DNA of 51,193 bases from an uncultured beta proteobacterium (GTDB taxonomy: Bacteria > Pseudomonadota > Gammaproteobacteria > Burkholderiales > Burkholderiaceae_B). Positions 1 through 9,057 of the stretch are shown piece after piece. Position 1 is the first letter of the stretch. Every line of letters starts with the position of its first letter. Below the pieces are notes generated by a model. It was given only the letters and a program-made list of their open reading frames with translations. It did not search any database and had not been told where the DNA came from. A program made the position numbers and the translations under genes. Where the stretch lies: the NCBI GenBank assembly GCA_903821335.1, contig CAIJKV010000276.1:1-51193 (forward strand), written 5' to 3'.

Positions 1-70
1 AAGATACCCACGGCCCATGGCGTGAAGACCGCTAGACACGATGCACCACGCGCACAAGCAACATGACGCC

Positions 71-92
71 GGGCGCGCGCTCAGGCGCGCCC
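71..92 (-). terminator. possible hairpin after aapJ
   Basis: An 8-bp GC-only inverted repeat (GGGCGCGC / GCGCGCCC, 6-nt loop) lies about 20 bp beyond the stop codon of the amino-acid binding protein gene. No clear T-tract follows on the minus strand. It may therefore be an attenuating or mRNA-stabilising hairpin between the binding protein and permease genes that would lie left of the window, rather than a true terminator. Confidence 0.3.
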
Positions 93-112
93 CTTGTCAC
101 GCAGAGCAATGA

Positions 113-1129
113 TCAGCGAATCGGCCAGGCATACATGATGCCGCCTTTGTTCCACTGCTGGTTCAAGCCACGCGGCAACTTCATGACGCTGGCGTCGCCC
201 AGGTTACGGTCGAAGCTCTCGCCGTAGTTGCCAACTTGCTTGACGATGTTGTAGGCCCACTTCTCGTCCACGCCCAGGTTCTTGCCCATTCCGGGCGTCA
301 CACCCAGGATGCGCTGCACGTTGGGGTTGGTGCTCTTGAGCATTTCATCGACGTTTTTCGAGGTGATGCCATACTCTTCGGCCTCGACCAGCGCGAACAA
401 GGACCAGCGCACAACGTTGAACCACTGTTCGTCACCCTGGCGGACCATGGGGCCCAGGGGCTCTTTGGAGAACTCTTCGGGCAAGATCACATAGTTGTCG
501 GGGTGTTCAAAAGTGGTGCGCGAACCCGCCAGGCCGGACTTGTCGGTGGTGAACGCATCACAGCGGCCAGACTGGAATGCACGCAGGACTTCGTCCAGTT
601 TCTCAATCACGACCGGCTTGAATTCAATCTTGTTGGCACGGAACCAGTCAGCCAGGTTCAGTTCGGTGGTGGTGCCTGGCTGCACACAGATTGTTGCGCC
701 GTTGAGTTCCTTGGCGCTCTTGATATTGAGGTCCTTGCGCACGATGACGCCCTGGCTGTCGTAATAATTAACGCCGGCACCCAGCATGCCCTGCGTGGTA
801 TCGCGGGTCAGCGTCTGGGTCGTGTTACGCGTCAGCACATCGATTTCACCAGACTGCAGGGCGGTGAAACGCTGCTGCGAGGTCAGGGGCGACACTTTGA
901 ATTTGGTCGCGTCGTTAAACATGGTGGCGGCGATGGCGCGACACATATCAATGTCCAGACCCTGCCATTGACCCTTGCTGTCTGCAATCGAGAAGCCGGT
1001 CACGCCTGTGGATACACCACACTGAACGAAACCTTTTTTCTTGACGTTGTCAAACGTCGTGCCTGCCTGGGCCAAGGTGCTGGCCGTCAGCAATGCTGCG
1101 CCGACGGCGGCGAGTTTAAGAAATTTCAT
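113..1129 (-). CDS. aapJ: general L-amino-acid ABC transporter, periplasmic substrate-binding protein
   Basis: A 338-residue periplasmic binding protein of the AapJ/BztA type, which delivers polar and acidic L-amino acids to an AapQMP-like permease. Residues 1-22 form a typical Sec signal peptide (KFLK, then a hydrophobic core, then AQA-G). The mature part begins with the family pattern of a VQCGV strand near residue 35, followed by the GLDIDMCRAIAA helix and the LTRNTTQTLTRD segment. Length is normal for the family. The ATG has a GGAG element 8 nt upstream. Downstream partners would lie beyond the left edge, because only 112 bases remain. The gene is divergent from ftsE across about 200 bp. 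The family assignment is secure; the exact substrate range is inferred from the family. Confidence 0.88.
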   Translation of the reverse strand: MKFLKLAAVGAALLTASTLAQAGTTFDNVKKKGFVQCGVSTGVTGFSIADSKGQWQGLDIDMCRAIAATMFNDATKFKVSPLTSQQRFTALQSGEIDVLTRNTTQTLTRDTTQGMLGAGVNYYDSQGVIVRKDLNIKSAKELNGATICVQPGTTTELNLADWFRANKIEFKPVVIEKLDEVLRAFQSGRCDAFTTDKSGLAGSRTTFEHPDNYVILPEEFSKEPLGPMVRQGDEQWFNVVRWSLFALVEAEEYGITSKNVDEMLKSTNPNVQRILGVTPGMGKNLGVDEKWAYNIVKQVGNYGESFDRNLGDASVMKLPRGLNQQWNKGGIMYAWPIR

Positions 1130-1329
1130 GGTCTATCTCCGAATGACAACAAAGGACGGCTGCCGCCCGAACAAGCGGCATGGCTCAAGGCAAGGCAGCC
1201 CACACCGTGCAAGCCACGAATGGTAGCCTTAGATACGTCCCGAATGTATGAGGTAAATCCCTTGCCGTCAATACGTCAAAAACAGGGTTGACGGCGCGGT
1301 TACTATAAGAGACTCATTCAAGACATGCC

Positions 1330-2076
1330 ATGATCGAATTTCAACACGTCTTCAAATCCTATGGCCGCGGCCACAATATTCTGGTCGACATCTCCTTTCG
1401 GGTCACGGCCGGAGAGTTCATTTTTGTCGCCGGCCCCTCGGGCGCAGGCAAATCCACTCTGCTCAAGATGATAGGCGGGCTTGAGCCACCCAGCCGTGGA
1501 TCCATTCAGGTCAACGGCCAGCGCCTGGACCAACTCTCTGCACGAGCCCGTCCTTACCTCAGGCGTGCAGTGGGTGTCATCCTGCAGGATACCCATCTAC
1601 TGTACGACCGAAGCGCCATCGCCAACGTGCTGCTGCCGCTGGCTGTCACGGGACTCGCGCCCGAGGCTGCACGCGCCCGTGCGCGCGCGGCACTCGAAAA
1701 AGTGGGTCTGTCCTCCAAGGAAGACATGAACCCGATCGAACTGTCGGGTGGTGAGCAGCAGCGCCTCGCGATCGCACGGGCAATCGTCAACCGCCCGGCC
1801 ATCCTCATTGCCGACGAACCCACTGCCAATCTTGACCGTGAAACCGCGCATCGCATCATGTCGGTGTTCAAGGACTTCAACCGTGTGGGTGTCACGACGC
1901 TGATCGCCTCACATGACGAAGCCCTGATGGACGAGTACTCGAGCCGCACCTTCAGGATCACGCCAGGCCGCTTTGTTGACCTGGGCGACAAGCACCAGGC
2001 ACCCATCGGCCACGTATCCGCATCGCACGCCGGGTCGGCCACTACTGCCCAGGGCAGTTCACGGAAACCCGCATGA
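1330..2076 (+). CDS. ftsE: cell division ABC transporter ATPase FtsE
   Basis: The cytoplasmic ATPase that pairs with FtsX at the division septum, where the complex activates periplasmic peptidoglycan hydrolases through EnvC-type partners. Seen directly: Walker A GPSGAGKS (35-42), Q-loop Gln86, signature LSGGEQQ (138-144), Walker B ILIADE (158-163) and H-loop His195. The open reading frame overlaps ftsX by 4 bases (ATGA), so translation is probably coupled. At 248 residues it is about 25-30 longer than the usual 216-222. The excess is a low-complexity Ser/Ala/His-rich C-terminal tail after about residue 218. No strong Shine-Dalgarno is visible before the ATG. Identification is certain from the motifs plus the adjacent ftsX. 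Confidence 0.95.
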   Translation: MIEFQHVFKSYGRGHNILVDISFRVTAGEFIFVAGPSGAGKSTLLKMIGGLEPPSRGSIQVNGQRLDQLSARARPYLRRAVGVILQDTHLLYDRSAIANVLLPLAVTGLAPEAARARARAALEKVGLSSKEDMNPIELSGGEQQRLAIARAIVNRPAILIADEPTANLDRETAHRIMSVFKDFNRVGVTTLIASHDEALMDEYSSRTFRITPGRFVDLGDKHQAPIGHVSASHAGSATTAQGSSRKPA

Positions 2077-2981
2077 AAGGCCTCCTGAGACAGCACCGCT
2101 ATGCACTGGCCGTCACGCTCAGGCGTCTGGCGGCCCAACCATTTTCATCACTCGCAAACCTGTTGGTGATCGCGCTGGCCCTGTCCTTGCCTCTGCTGGG
2201 TGCGGCCTTGTTGGTTTCGGTCGAACCGGTCGCGCGGCAGGTATCGGTCACGCCAGAACTGACCGTTTTCCTGAAAGTCGACGCCCCACCCGCACTGGCC
2301 GAACAAATCGCCACGCGCATCCGCAAGGAACACGCTGATCAAGCCGACCGCGTGCGCGTCATCAGCAAAGACCACGCCCTGACCGAACTACGCACCAATC
2401 CGGCCTGGGAACAGGCCCTTAAGGTTCTGCCAGGCAATCCGTTGCCAGATGCCGTGGTGGTCACCCTCACGCCAGCAGAAGACCTGGCCACGCGCGCAGA
2501 CAAACTGGCACAAACCTGGCGCAAATGGACAGGCGTTGACCTGGTCCAGCTCGACAGTGCCTGGGTACAGCGCCTGGAAGCACTGTTGCGATTCGCCCGG
2601 ATCGGTCTGCTGCTGCTGGCCATCAGCGTGGCGCTGGTCGTGCTGGCGACCGTGTTCAACACGGTGAGGATGCAGGCCTTGTCTCAACGGGAAGAAATCG
2701 CCGTCGCCCGGTTGGTCGGCGCGACAGAATCCTTCGTGCGCAGGCCATTCCTGTACTTGGGAGCCATGACATGCAGCCTGGCTGCGCTCATCGCGATCGC
2801 GGTAGCACGGGCGGCACTGATTCCACTGAATAATGCGCTCTCAAGCCTGGCGCGCAGCTATGACGCCGAGTTCGCCCTGCATCTGCCGCCCACCTCCGTG
2901 CTGGTCCTGTCAGTGCTCGCCGTCGCGGCACTTGGCGCACTGTCAGCACGCTGGTCCGTTTCACGCAATACCCGCTTCTAG
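2073..2981 (+). CDS. ftsX: cell division permease-like protein FtsX
   Basis: The 302-residue integral membrane partner of FtsE. It shows the FtsX arrangement: a short cytoplasmic N-terminus, one membrane helix around residues 25-48, a large periplasmic domain (about 50-170, with the FLKVDAPP strand typical of the family) and three further helices in the C-terminal half (roughly 172-196, 225-247 and 273-293). The segment between helices 2 and 3 contains the REEIAVARLVGAT motif that contacts the ATPase. It overlaps ftsE by 4 bases and is followed within 15 bases by an intrinsic terminator, so ftsEX is a two-gene operon. Confidence 0.94.
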   Translation: MKGLLRQHRYALAVTLRRLAAQPFSSLANLLVIALALSLPLLGAALLVSVEPVARQVSVTPELTVFLKVDAPPALAEQIATRIRKEHADQADRVRVISKDHALTELRTNPAWEQALKVLPGNPLPDAVVVTLTPAEDLATRADKLAQTWRKWTGVDLVQLDSAWVQRLEALLRFARIGLLLLAISVALVVLATVFNTVRMQALSQREEIAVARLVGATESFVRRPFLYLGAMTCSLAALIAIAVARAALIPLNNALSSLARSYDAEFALHLPPTSVLVLSVLAVAALGALSARWSVSRNTRF

Positions 2982-2992
2982 CGCGACGGACA

Positions 2993-3014
2993 GGGGGCCA
3001 CTGCGCCCCCTTTT
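2993..3014 (+). terminator. intrinsic terminator of ftsEX
   Basis: GGGGGC / GCCCCC stem (2993-2998 and 3005-3010) with a 6-nt loop followed by TTTT, 12 bases after the ftsX stop codon. It sits in the short convergent gap before the 3' end of the oxidoreductase gene. Confidence 0.8.
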
Positions 3015-3025
3015 GTTGCCCGCCT

Positions 3026-6000
3026 TCAGGCCGCCTCCGTATAAGGAATCGCGCTGCATGCGGCGCCAAAGGCGGCCAGTTTTTCCCGTCGCAGTTCAAC
3101 CGCACGCAGCATGGATGCGTCTTTTACGTGCCCGAAGCCCCGGATGTGCTCGGGCACCGACGCCACCTCAATGGCCGCGCTAAGCGATGCGCCGGACAGC
3201 CCGGCCAGCATGTCCCGGATCGTCTGCTGATACTGCACGATCAACGCGCGTTCAGCGCGGCGTTCGGCGGTGCGTCCAAAGGGGTCAAGCCAGGTGCCGC
3301 GCAACCCACGCATGGCCGCCATGGCGCGAAACACCCACAGCATGCGCGACGAGTAGGCCTTCTTGACCAAGTGCCCCTGATCATCTTTGCGCGCGAACAG
3401 CGGCGGAGCAAGATAGAACTTAAGCGTCCAGTCACCTTCAAACTTCTGGTCGAGTTCGCGCTGGAAGGTTCCATCGGTGTAAAGCCGCGCGACTTCATAT
3501 TCGTCTTTGTACGCCATCAGCTTGAAGGCATACCGGGCAACCGCCATGGCCAGGCGGTTGGTTCCGCAGGCTTGCAACTCGGCAGCGGTCACCCGGTCAA
3601 CGAGTTCGACATATTGCCGCGCGTAGGCCTGATTCTGGTACGCCAGCAAGTCAGCCGCACGATGATCGCGCAGCGACTCAAGGGCATGCGTATCGTGGCC
3701 GGCTGACTTGAACTCAACCACGGTCGTCCCAGGCACCGCGTGAACGTTCACGCTGGCCGGTGGATGAATCAGTGCGTTGATCATCACCGGGTCGTGTGCC
3801 GCGCGCCTGCCCCAACTAAAAGCCTCGATATTTTTTTCGATCTGTACACCATTGAGTGTAATGGCCCGCTCAATCGACTCTCGATGCAGGGGAATCCAAC
3901 CCTTCTGCCAGGCGTACCCCATCATGATCGGGTTGGCGTACACCGCGTCACCCAACACCTTGACAGCAAGTTCCGAGGCATCCACGCTTTCGACGCGCTG
4001 CTCTCCGCAGGCCTGCGCAATCTCGCGCTTCAAGTCATCACCCGCCAGCGTCCAGTCAGGATTGCCAATGAATGCCGCGGTGGGTGCGACGTCCGAGTTC
4101 AGCAGCGTATGGGTATGCCCGGCGCGCATGCGTGCGATCGCGTCGGCGCTTGTGCCCACGACCAGATCCCCACACAGCACCAGATCGGCATCGCCCAGAG
4201 CAATTCGGGTGTTGTGGATGTCATCGGCCGTCGGCGCAATCACCGCGTGTGAATACACAGCGCCACCCTTTTGAGCCAGCCCCGCCATGTCCAGTACAGA
4301 ACCCGCCCGGCCTTCCACGTGCGCAGCCATCCCGAGCAACTGACCAATCGTGACCACGCCAGTACCGCCCACGCCTGCGATAAAGATACCAAAGGACTTG
4401 TCGAGAATCGGCAAGACCGGGTCAGGCAACGCGTGCGCCGCATGTCCTGCGCCCTGCACGACCTTGGGCGCACGTAACTTACCGCCCTCAACTGTGACGA
4501 AACTGGGGCAAAATCCGTTCAGACAAGAAAAGTCTTTGTTGCAACTTGACTGGTTAATGACCCGCTTGCGCCCGAATTCTGTCTCGAGTGGTTCAACCGA
4601 CAAGCAGTTGGACTTTTCAGAACAATCCCCGCAACCCTCACAAACACGTGCATTGATGACCGCACGCCGATCCGGATCGGGGTAGGCATTGCGTTTTCTT
4701 CGGCGACGCTTTTCCGTCGCGCACGTCTGGTCATAAATCAGGACCGAGGTGCCAGGATATTCACGCAACTCTTTTTGCACACTGTCGAGCGCATCGCGAT
4801 GCATGATGGGCGTGCCAGCGGGCAGGTCTGCAACCTGCGCGTACTTTTCGGGTTCATCGGTCACGACTACTATTTTTTCAACCCCTTCGGCGGCGACTTG
4901 GCGCGCGATCATCGGAACCGTGATCGGTCCGTCTATGGGTTGCCCGCCAGTCATCGCCACGGCGTCGTTAAACAAAATCTTATAGGTCATGTTGACCTTG
5001 GCCGCGACTGCAGCCCGAATCGCGAGCAGGCCGGAATGGAAGTAAGTCCCATCACCCAGGTTGGCGAAGACGTGCTTCTCGTCAGTAAAGGGAGCCTGAC
5101 CAATCCAGGGTGCGCCCTCGCCACCCATCTGGGTATAGACCTGCGTATTGCGCCCCATCCAGGTCACCATATAGTGACAGCCGATGCCGGCCAGCCCACG
5201 CGACCCTTGCGGCAAACGGGTCGAAGTATTGTGCGGGCAGCCCGAGCAAAACCAGGGCTTACGCTCAGTCACCACACGCGGGCGGGCGAGCTCGCGCGTG
5301 CGTGCAGCAAGAAAGGCCAGGCGCGCTTGAATTCCCGCACGCACGTCGTCGGGCAGGGTCATGCGCAACAGGCGAGAGCCAATTGCACGGGCAACGATCG
5401 CGGGCGAGAATTCATAATGCGCAGGAAGTAGCCAGTTGCCCTGCGGCACCGCCCATTCCCCACCGTCCTTATCATCAAATTTTCCAACCACGCGTGGAAT
5501 TTTCTGGTGCCTGCCCACCCATCCGAACAGTTCTTCCTTGACCTGGTACTCAAGCACTTGCCGCTTTTCTTCAACAACCAGGATTTCGTCCAGATTTTCG
5601 GCAAACGTCTGCAGGCCGGTTGATTCAAGGGGCCAGACCATCCCGACTTTAAAGAGCCGCACGCCAATACGCTGGCAGATTTCCGGCGTCAGTCCCAAGT
5701 CCAGCAGGGCTTGCATGGTGTCCAGGTATGCCTTGCCCGAAGTCATGATGCCGAGGCGCGCATCGCGATCAGGAACCTGCCAGATCTGCCTGTTGATGCG
5801 ATTGGCTCGCGCAAAAGCCAGCGCCGCATACAGCTTGTAGTCCAGCAGACGCGCTTCCTGCGCAAGGGGGGTGTCAGGCACACGGATGTTGAGCCCGTCG
5901 GGCGGCAGGATGAAGTCCTCGGGCAACAGGATGCGCACGCGTTCCGGATCGACTTCCACAGAGGCCGAGACTTCGACAATGTCGGTAATACATTTCATTG

Positions 6001-6622
6001 CCACCCAAACACCCGCATAGCGGCTCATCGCCCAGCCGATCATCCCGTAATCCATAACCTCTTGCACACTCGCGGGAAACAACACCGGCATCATGCAGGC
6101 TTTCAGAATGTGGTCACTCTGATGCGGCAACGTTGAAGACTTTGCCGGATGGTCATCGCCCGCCACCACGAGCACGCCACCGTGCGGCGCTGTCCCCGCA
6201 GCGTTGGCGTGCTTAAAGACATCGCCACAGCGATCCACGCCGGGTCCCTTGCCGTACCACATCCCGAAAACACCATCGTATTTGGCGCCGGGAAAAAGAT
6301 TCACCTGTTGCGAGCCCCACACCGACGTGGCGGCAAGATCTTCATTGACCCCTGGCTGAAACACCACATGATGCGCGGCAAGGCTGCTCTTGGCCTTCCA
6401 CAGGTTCTGATCCAACCCGCCAAGCGGTGAACCGCGATAGCCCGAGATAAAGCCTGCCGTATTGAGTCCCGCGCGCTGATCCTGCAAGCGCTGATTCATG
6501 GGCAGGCGCACCAGGGCATGAATGCCACTCATCCACGCGCGTCCTGATGACAGCGTGTACTTGTCGTCCAGCTTGACCGCGTTCAGGGCCTGCCATTGTT
6601 CCGGGCTAAGGGGGGCATTCAT
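3026..6622 (-). CDS. fused indolepyruvate:ferredoxin oxidoreductase (IorA-IorB type)
   Basis: A 1198-residue cytoplasmic enzyme of the large fused 2-oxoacid:acceptor oxidoreductase family, thought to decarboxylate aryl-pyruvates such as indolepyruvate to acyl-CoA with ferredoxin as acceptor. Domains in order: an N-terminal pyrimidine-binding domain (GFISGYRGSPLGG near residue 60), a CxxCPHN cysteine pair near 475, the thiamine diphosphate-binding domain (NLGDGTYFHSG near 540), a cysteine-rich segment (CEGCGDCSEKSNC and CNKDFSCLNGFCP, about 660-720) for Fe-S clusters, the gamma domain (GVGGTGVVTIGQ and LAQKGGAVYSH, about 755-820), and a C-terminal extension found only in the fused forms. I chose the start at 6622 because an AAGGAG element lies 9 nt upstream. 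The frame is open for 28 more codons, to 6706, without a better ribosome site. It is monocistronic and divergent from mutY. In vivo substrate is uncertain. Confidence 0.85.
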   Translation of the reverse strand: MNAPLSPEQWQALNAVKLDDKYTLSSGRAWMSGIHALVRLPMNQRLQDQRAGLNTAGFISGYRGSPLGGLDQNLWKAKSSLAAHHVVFQPGVNEDLAATSVWGSQQVNLFPGAKYDGVFGMWYGKGPGVDRCGDVFKHANAAGTAPHGGVLVVAGDDHPAKSSTLPHQSDHILKACMMPVLFPASVQEVMDYGMIGWAMSRYAGVWVAMKCITDIVEVSASVEVDPERVRILLPEDFILPPDGLNIRVPDTPLAQEARLLDYKLYAALAFARANRINRQIWQVPDRDARLGIMTSGKAYLDTMQALLDLGLTPEICQRIGVRLFKVGMVWPLESTGLQTFAENLDEILVVEEKRQVLEYQVKEELFGWVGRHQKIPRVVGKFDDKDGGEWAVPQGNWLLPAHYEFSPAIVARAIGSRLLRMTLPDDVRAGIQARLAFLAARTRELARPRVVTERKPWFCSGCPHNTSTRLPQGSRGLAGIGCHYMVTWMGRNTQVYTQMGGEGAPWIGQAPFTDEKHVFANLGDGTYFHSGLLAIRAAVAAKVNMTYKILFNDAVAMTGGQPIDGPITVPMIARQVAAEGVEKIVVVTDEPEKYAQVADLPAGTPIMHRDALDSVQKELREYPGTSVLIYDQTCATEKRRRRKRNAYPDPDRRAVINARVCEGCGDCSEKSNCLSVEPLETEFGRKRVINQSSCNKDFSCLNGFCPSFVTVEGGKLRAPKVVQGAGHAAHALPDPVLPILDKSFGIFIAGVGGTGVVTIGQLLGMAAHVEGRAGSVLDMAGLAQKGGAVYSHAVIAPTADDIHNTRIALGDADLVLCGDLVVGTSADAIARMRAGHTHTLLNSDVAPTAAFIGNPDWTLAGDDLKREIAQACGEQRVESVDASELAVKVLGDAVYANPIMMGYAWQKGWIPLHRESIERAITLNGVQIEKNIEAFSWGRRAAHDPVMINALIHPPASVNVHAVPGTTVVEFKSAGHDTHALESLRDHRAADLLAYQNQAYARQYVELVDRVTAAELQACGTNRLAMAVARYAFKLMAYKDEYEVARLYTDGTFQRELDQKFEGDWTLKFYLAPPLFARKDDQGHLVKKAYSSRMLWVFRAMAAMRGLRGTWLDPFGRTAERRAERALIVQYQQTIRDMLAGLSGASLSAAIEVASVPEHIRGFGHVKDASMLRAVELRREKLAAFGAACSAIPYTEAA

Positions 6623-6839
6623 TCGTGTCGACTCCTTGTGGGTAGTGCGGTTGCCGGCATTTCGCGTCTGTCGCTCTTGTGGAACGACCACGTCTGTCCG
6701 GTTCATCAGGTGGCGGATAACACCACATTACTGTTTTTGTAACCTCCTCTGTGCTTTCGGGCAAGTGCCCTCTAAAACCCACAGGAACCACATGGTCATA
6801 TTCAGGCTATCCCTCATGGTCGCAGGCATAATTGACACC

Positions 6840-7910
6840 ATGAATATTGCGGCCCCACTGATCTCCTGGCAGCGCCAGCATGGACGCCACGGTTTGCCCT
6901 GGCAACAGACCCGCGACCCCTATCGCGTGTGGCTCTCCGAAATCATGCTGCAGCAAACGCAGGTCAGCGCGGTCATTCCGTATTACGAGCGGTTTCTGGC
7001 AAGTTTTCCCGATGTCGCAGCACTGGCGCGGGCACCCTCGCAAGATGTCATGGCTCACTGGGCTGGCCTGGGCTATTACGCTCGCGCACGTAACTTGCAC
7101 GCCTGCGCACAGGCCGTGATGCGCGACTGGTCGGGTGCGTTCCCGTCCGATGCGGCCGGTTTGTGCACCCTGCCCGGCATTGGCCCATCGACGGCCGCAG
7201 CCATTGCGGCCTTCTGCTTCGCTGAGCGGGCGGCCATCCTGGACGGCAATGTCAAACGCGTCCTGGCCAGGCATTTTGCCATCGATGGCGACCCCACCAC
7301 TCGTGCCGTTGAAACGCGCCTTTGGGAGGTGGCTCGCGCGCAGGTGCCCACGCAAAGCATGTTGCGCCGCGAGCCAGACGCGATGTCGTCCTACACGCAG
7401 GGGCTGATGGATCTGGGTGCCACGGTGTGCGGGCGCGCCCGGCCACGCTGTGAAACCTGTCCATTACAAAAAACATGCATTGCCTTCAAAGCGGGGCGCA
7501 CCGAAGAGCTTCCCTGGCCTCGTGCGCGTAAAGCCCTGCCCGAACGCAGTATTGGCATGCTGGCGGCCTGGCACGACGACAAGTTGCTGCTGGTGCACCG
7601 TCCGGCCAACGGAATCTGGGGTGGGCTCTGGAGCCTGCCGGAATTTGAGGTTTCGCTAGGCACCGCCGCCGGTTGCCGCAAGGCCGGGATCGACCCGGTC
7701 GAGATACAGCCACTAGCTGCGTTCTTGCATACCTTCACGCACTATCGACTCACGATACATCCTGTACTGGTCCAGGCAAAAACCCTGGCACTGCCAGACA
7801 CCGGTGCGATGCAGTCAGAGTGGGTGGAACTGAAAGCACTTGCTGGCCGCGGGCTCCCTGCGCCCGTGCGCAAACTGATCAGCGGGTTGCAGGCAGACGC
7901 TCTGCTGTGA
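6840..7910 (+). CDS. mutY: adenine DNA glycosylase MutY
   Basis: Removes adenine mispaired with 8-oxoguanine in base excision repair. The 356-residue product has the full catalytic set: Glu34 in SEIMLQQT, the helix-hairpin-helix LPGIGPSTA (111-119), Asp135 in ILDGNVKR, and the C-x6-C-x2-C-x5-C [4Fe-4S] cluster (Cys197, 204, 207, 213). A NUDIX-like 8-oxoG recognition domain follows (about 230-350, with GIWGGLWSLPEFE). The start at 6840 fits the normal N-terminus (LISWQRQHGRHGLPW). ATGs at 6792 and 6816 are in frame, and 6792 has an AGGAA just upstream, so a 16-residue longer form is possible. It ends 10 bp from the convergent rodA stop. Confidence 0.95.
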   Translation: MNIAAPLISWQRQHGRHGLPWQQTRDPYRVWLSEIMLQQTQVSAVIPYYERFLASFPDVAALARAPSQDVMAHWAGLGYYARARNLHACAQAVMRDWSGAFPSDAAGLCTLPGIGPSTAAAIAAFCFAERAAILDGNVKRVLARHFAIDGDPTTRAVETRLWEVARAQVPTQSMLRREPDAMSSYTQGLMDLGATVCGRARPRCETCPLQKTCIAFKAGRTEELPWPRARKALPERSIGMLAAWHDDKLLLVHRPANGIWGGLWSLPEFEVSLGTAAGCRKAGIDPVEIQPLAAFLHTFTHYRLTIHPVLVQAKTLALPDTGAMQSEWVELKALAGRGLPAPVRKLISGLQADALL

Positions 7911-7920
7911 CGCCACCGGA

Positions 7921-9057
7921 TCAGTGCGCGCGTGGCCGATACCGACTGATGCTCATCAGCATGCCGCAGGCGATTCCCATGGTCAACAGTGCGGTCCCTC
8001 CATAACTGAGCAAAGGCAGCGGCACCCCAACCACCGGTAATACACCAGTGACCATACCGATATTGACGAACACATAGATGAAAAGGATCATCGTGAGTGC
8101 GCCTGCCAGCAGCCGGCTGAAATGTGTCGGTGCGCGTACCGCGATTGTCAGGCCGCGCGCCAGCAGCATGGCATACAGCAGTAGCAGCATGACCCCGCCA
8201 TACAAGCCAAACTCTTCAGCGAAAACGGCAAAGATAAAATCCGTGGTGCGCTCCGGGATAAAGTCCAGGTGTGTCTGCGTGCCGTTCATATAGCCTTTGC
8301 CATAGGTGCCCCCCGAACCCACGGCAATGGTGGACTGAATCGTGTGAAAACCCTTACCAAGCGGATCTGTGCTCGGGTCCAGCAAGGTGCAAATCCTGTG
8401 TTTTTGATAGTCGTGCAGGACAACCCAGTCAAAGTCCTCGTCACATAACTTGTCCTGATACGCCACGACCGCACCCACGCCCACGACGCCTGCAATCAGG
8501 ACAGGGACAAGCAGTTTGAACGACAGGCCGGCGAAATAAATGACGCAAAAACCAACGCCAAATACCAGCAGTGCTGTGCCCAAGTCAGGCTGCCTGACGA
8601 TCAGCACAAAGGGAACCATGACAAGCAGCACAGCCACCAGGAAATCGAGCAGACGCATCGGCCCTTCGCGTATCTGAAAATACCAGGCCAACATCAACGG
8701 CACGGCGATTTTCATCATCTCTGACGGCTGGATACGGGTAAAGCCCAGATTCAGCCAGCGCGTGGCACCCTTGCTGGTGTCTCCAAAAAATGCCACGCCA
8801 ACAAGCAACGCCAGGCCCAATACATAGAACGGGACGGCAAACTTCATGATGATGTGCGGTGGCGTCATGGCAACCACCCACATTGCAACAAGTGCCACCA
8901 GGAAATTACGGGTCTGGTCAGCGAAACGCCAATCTGTACCACCTACGGCGGACTGCATCACCAACAATCCCACTGCCGCCAGAATCATCAGAATGATCAT
9001 CAGAGGCCAGTCGATGGAATTGAACATGCGGGCGACGAAGTCGAGCACGAATTTCAT
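7921..9057 (-). CDS. rodA: rod-shape peptidoglycan glycosyltransferase RodA
   Basis: A SEDS-family polytopic inner-membrane protein that polymerises lipid II glycan strands in the elongasome together with the transpeptidase PBP2 encoded directly upstream. The 378 residues contain about ten hydrophobic segments. Family signatures include GATRWLNLGFTRIQPSEMMKIAVP (near residue 95), RQPDLGTALLVFGVG, the loop GYMNGTQTHLDFIPERTTDFIFAVFAEEFG (near 255-285) and the C-terminal PLPLLSYGGTALLT. The start codon overlaps the mrdA stop by 4 bases (ATGA), indicating translational coupling. It is the last gene of the mre operon. Confidence 0.95.
   Translation of the reverse strand: MKFVLDFVARMFNSIDWPLMIILMILAAVGLLVMQSAVGGTDWRFADQTRNFLVALVAMWVVAMTPPHIIMKFAVPFYVLGLALLVGVAFFGDTSKGATRWLNLGFTRIQPSEMMKIAVPLMLAWYFQIREGPMRLLDFLVAVLLVMVPFVLIVRQPDLGTALLVFGVGFCVIYFAGLSFKLLVPVLIAGVVGVGAVVAYQDKLCDEDFDWVVLHDYQKHRICTLLDPSTDPLGKGFHTIQSTIAVGSGGTYGKGYMNGTQTHLDFIPERTTDFIFAVFAEEFGLYGGVMLLLLYAMLLARGLTIAVRAPTHFSRLLAGALTMILFIYVFVNIGMVTGVLPVVGVPLPLLSYGGTALLTMGIACGMLMSISRYRPRAH

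Noticed and set aside
236-1291. 351-codon open frame opposite the amino-acid binding protein gene
   Set aside because: It is the antisense shadow of aapJ in a high-GC gene. The product has no recognisable domain, and the minus-strand gene has a signal peptide and full family motifs.
1288-1309. TTGACG / TATAAG promoter upstream of ftsE
   Set aside because: The two boxes are only 10 bp apart, too close for a sigma-70 promoter.
6522-6839. 106-codon in-frame extension upstream of mutY
   Set aside because: It overlaps the start of the oxidoreductase gene on the other strand and adds residues unlike any MutY N-terminus.
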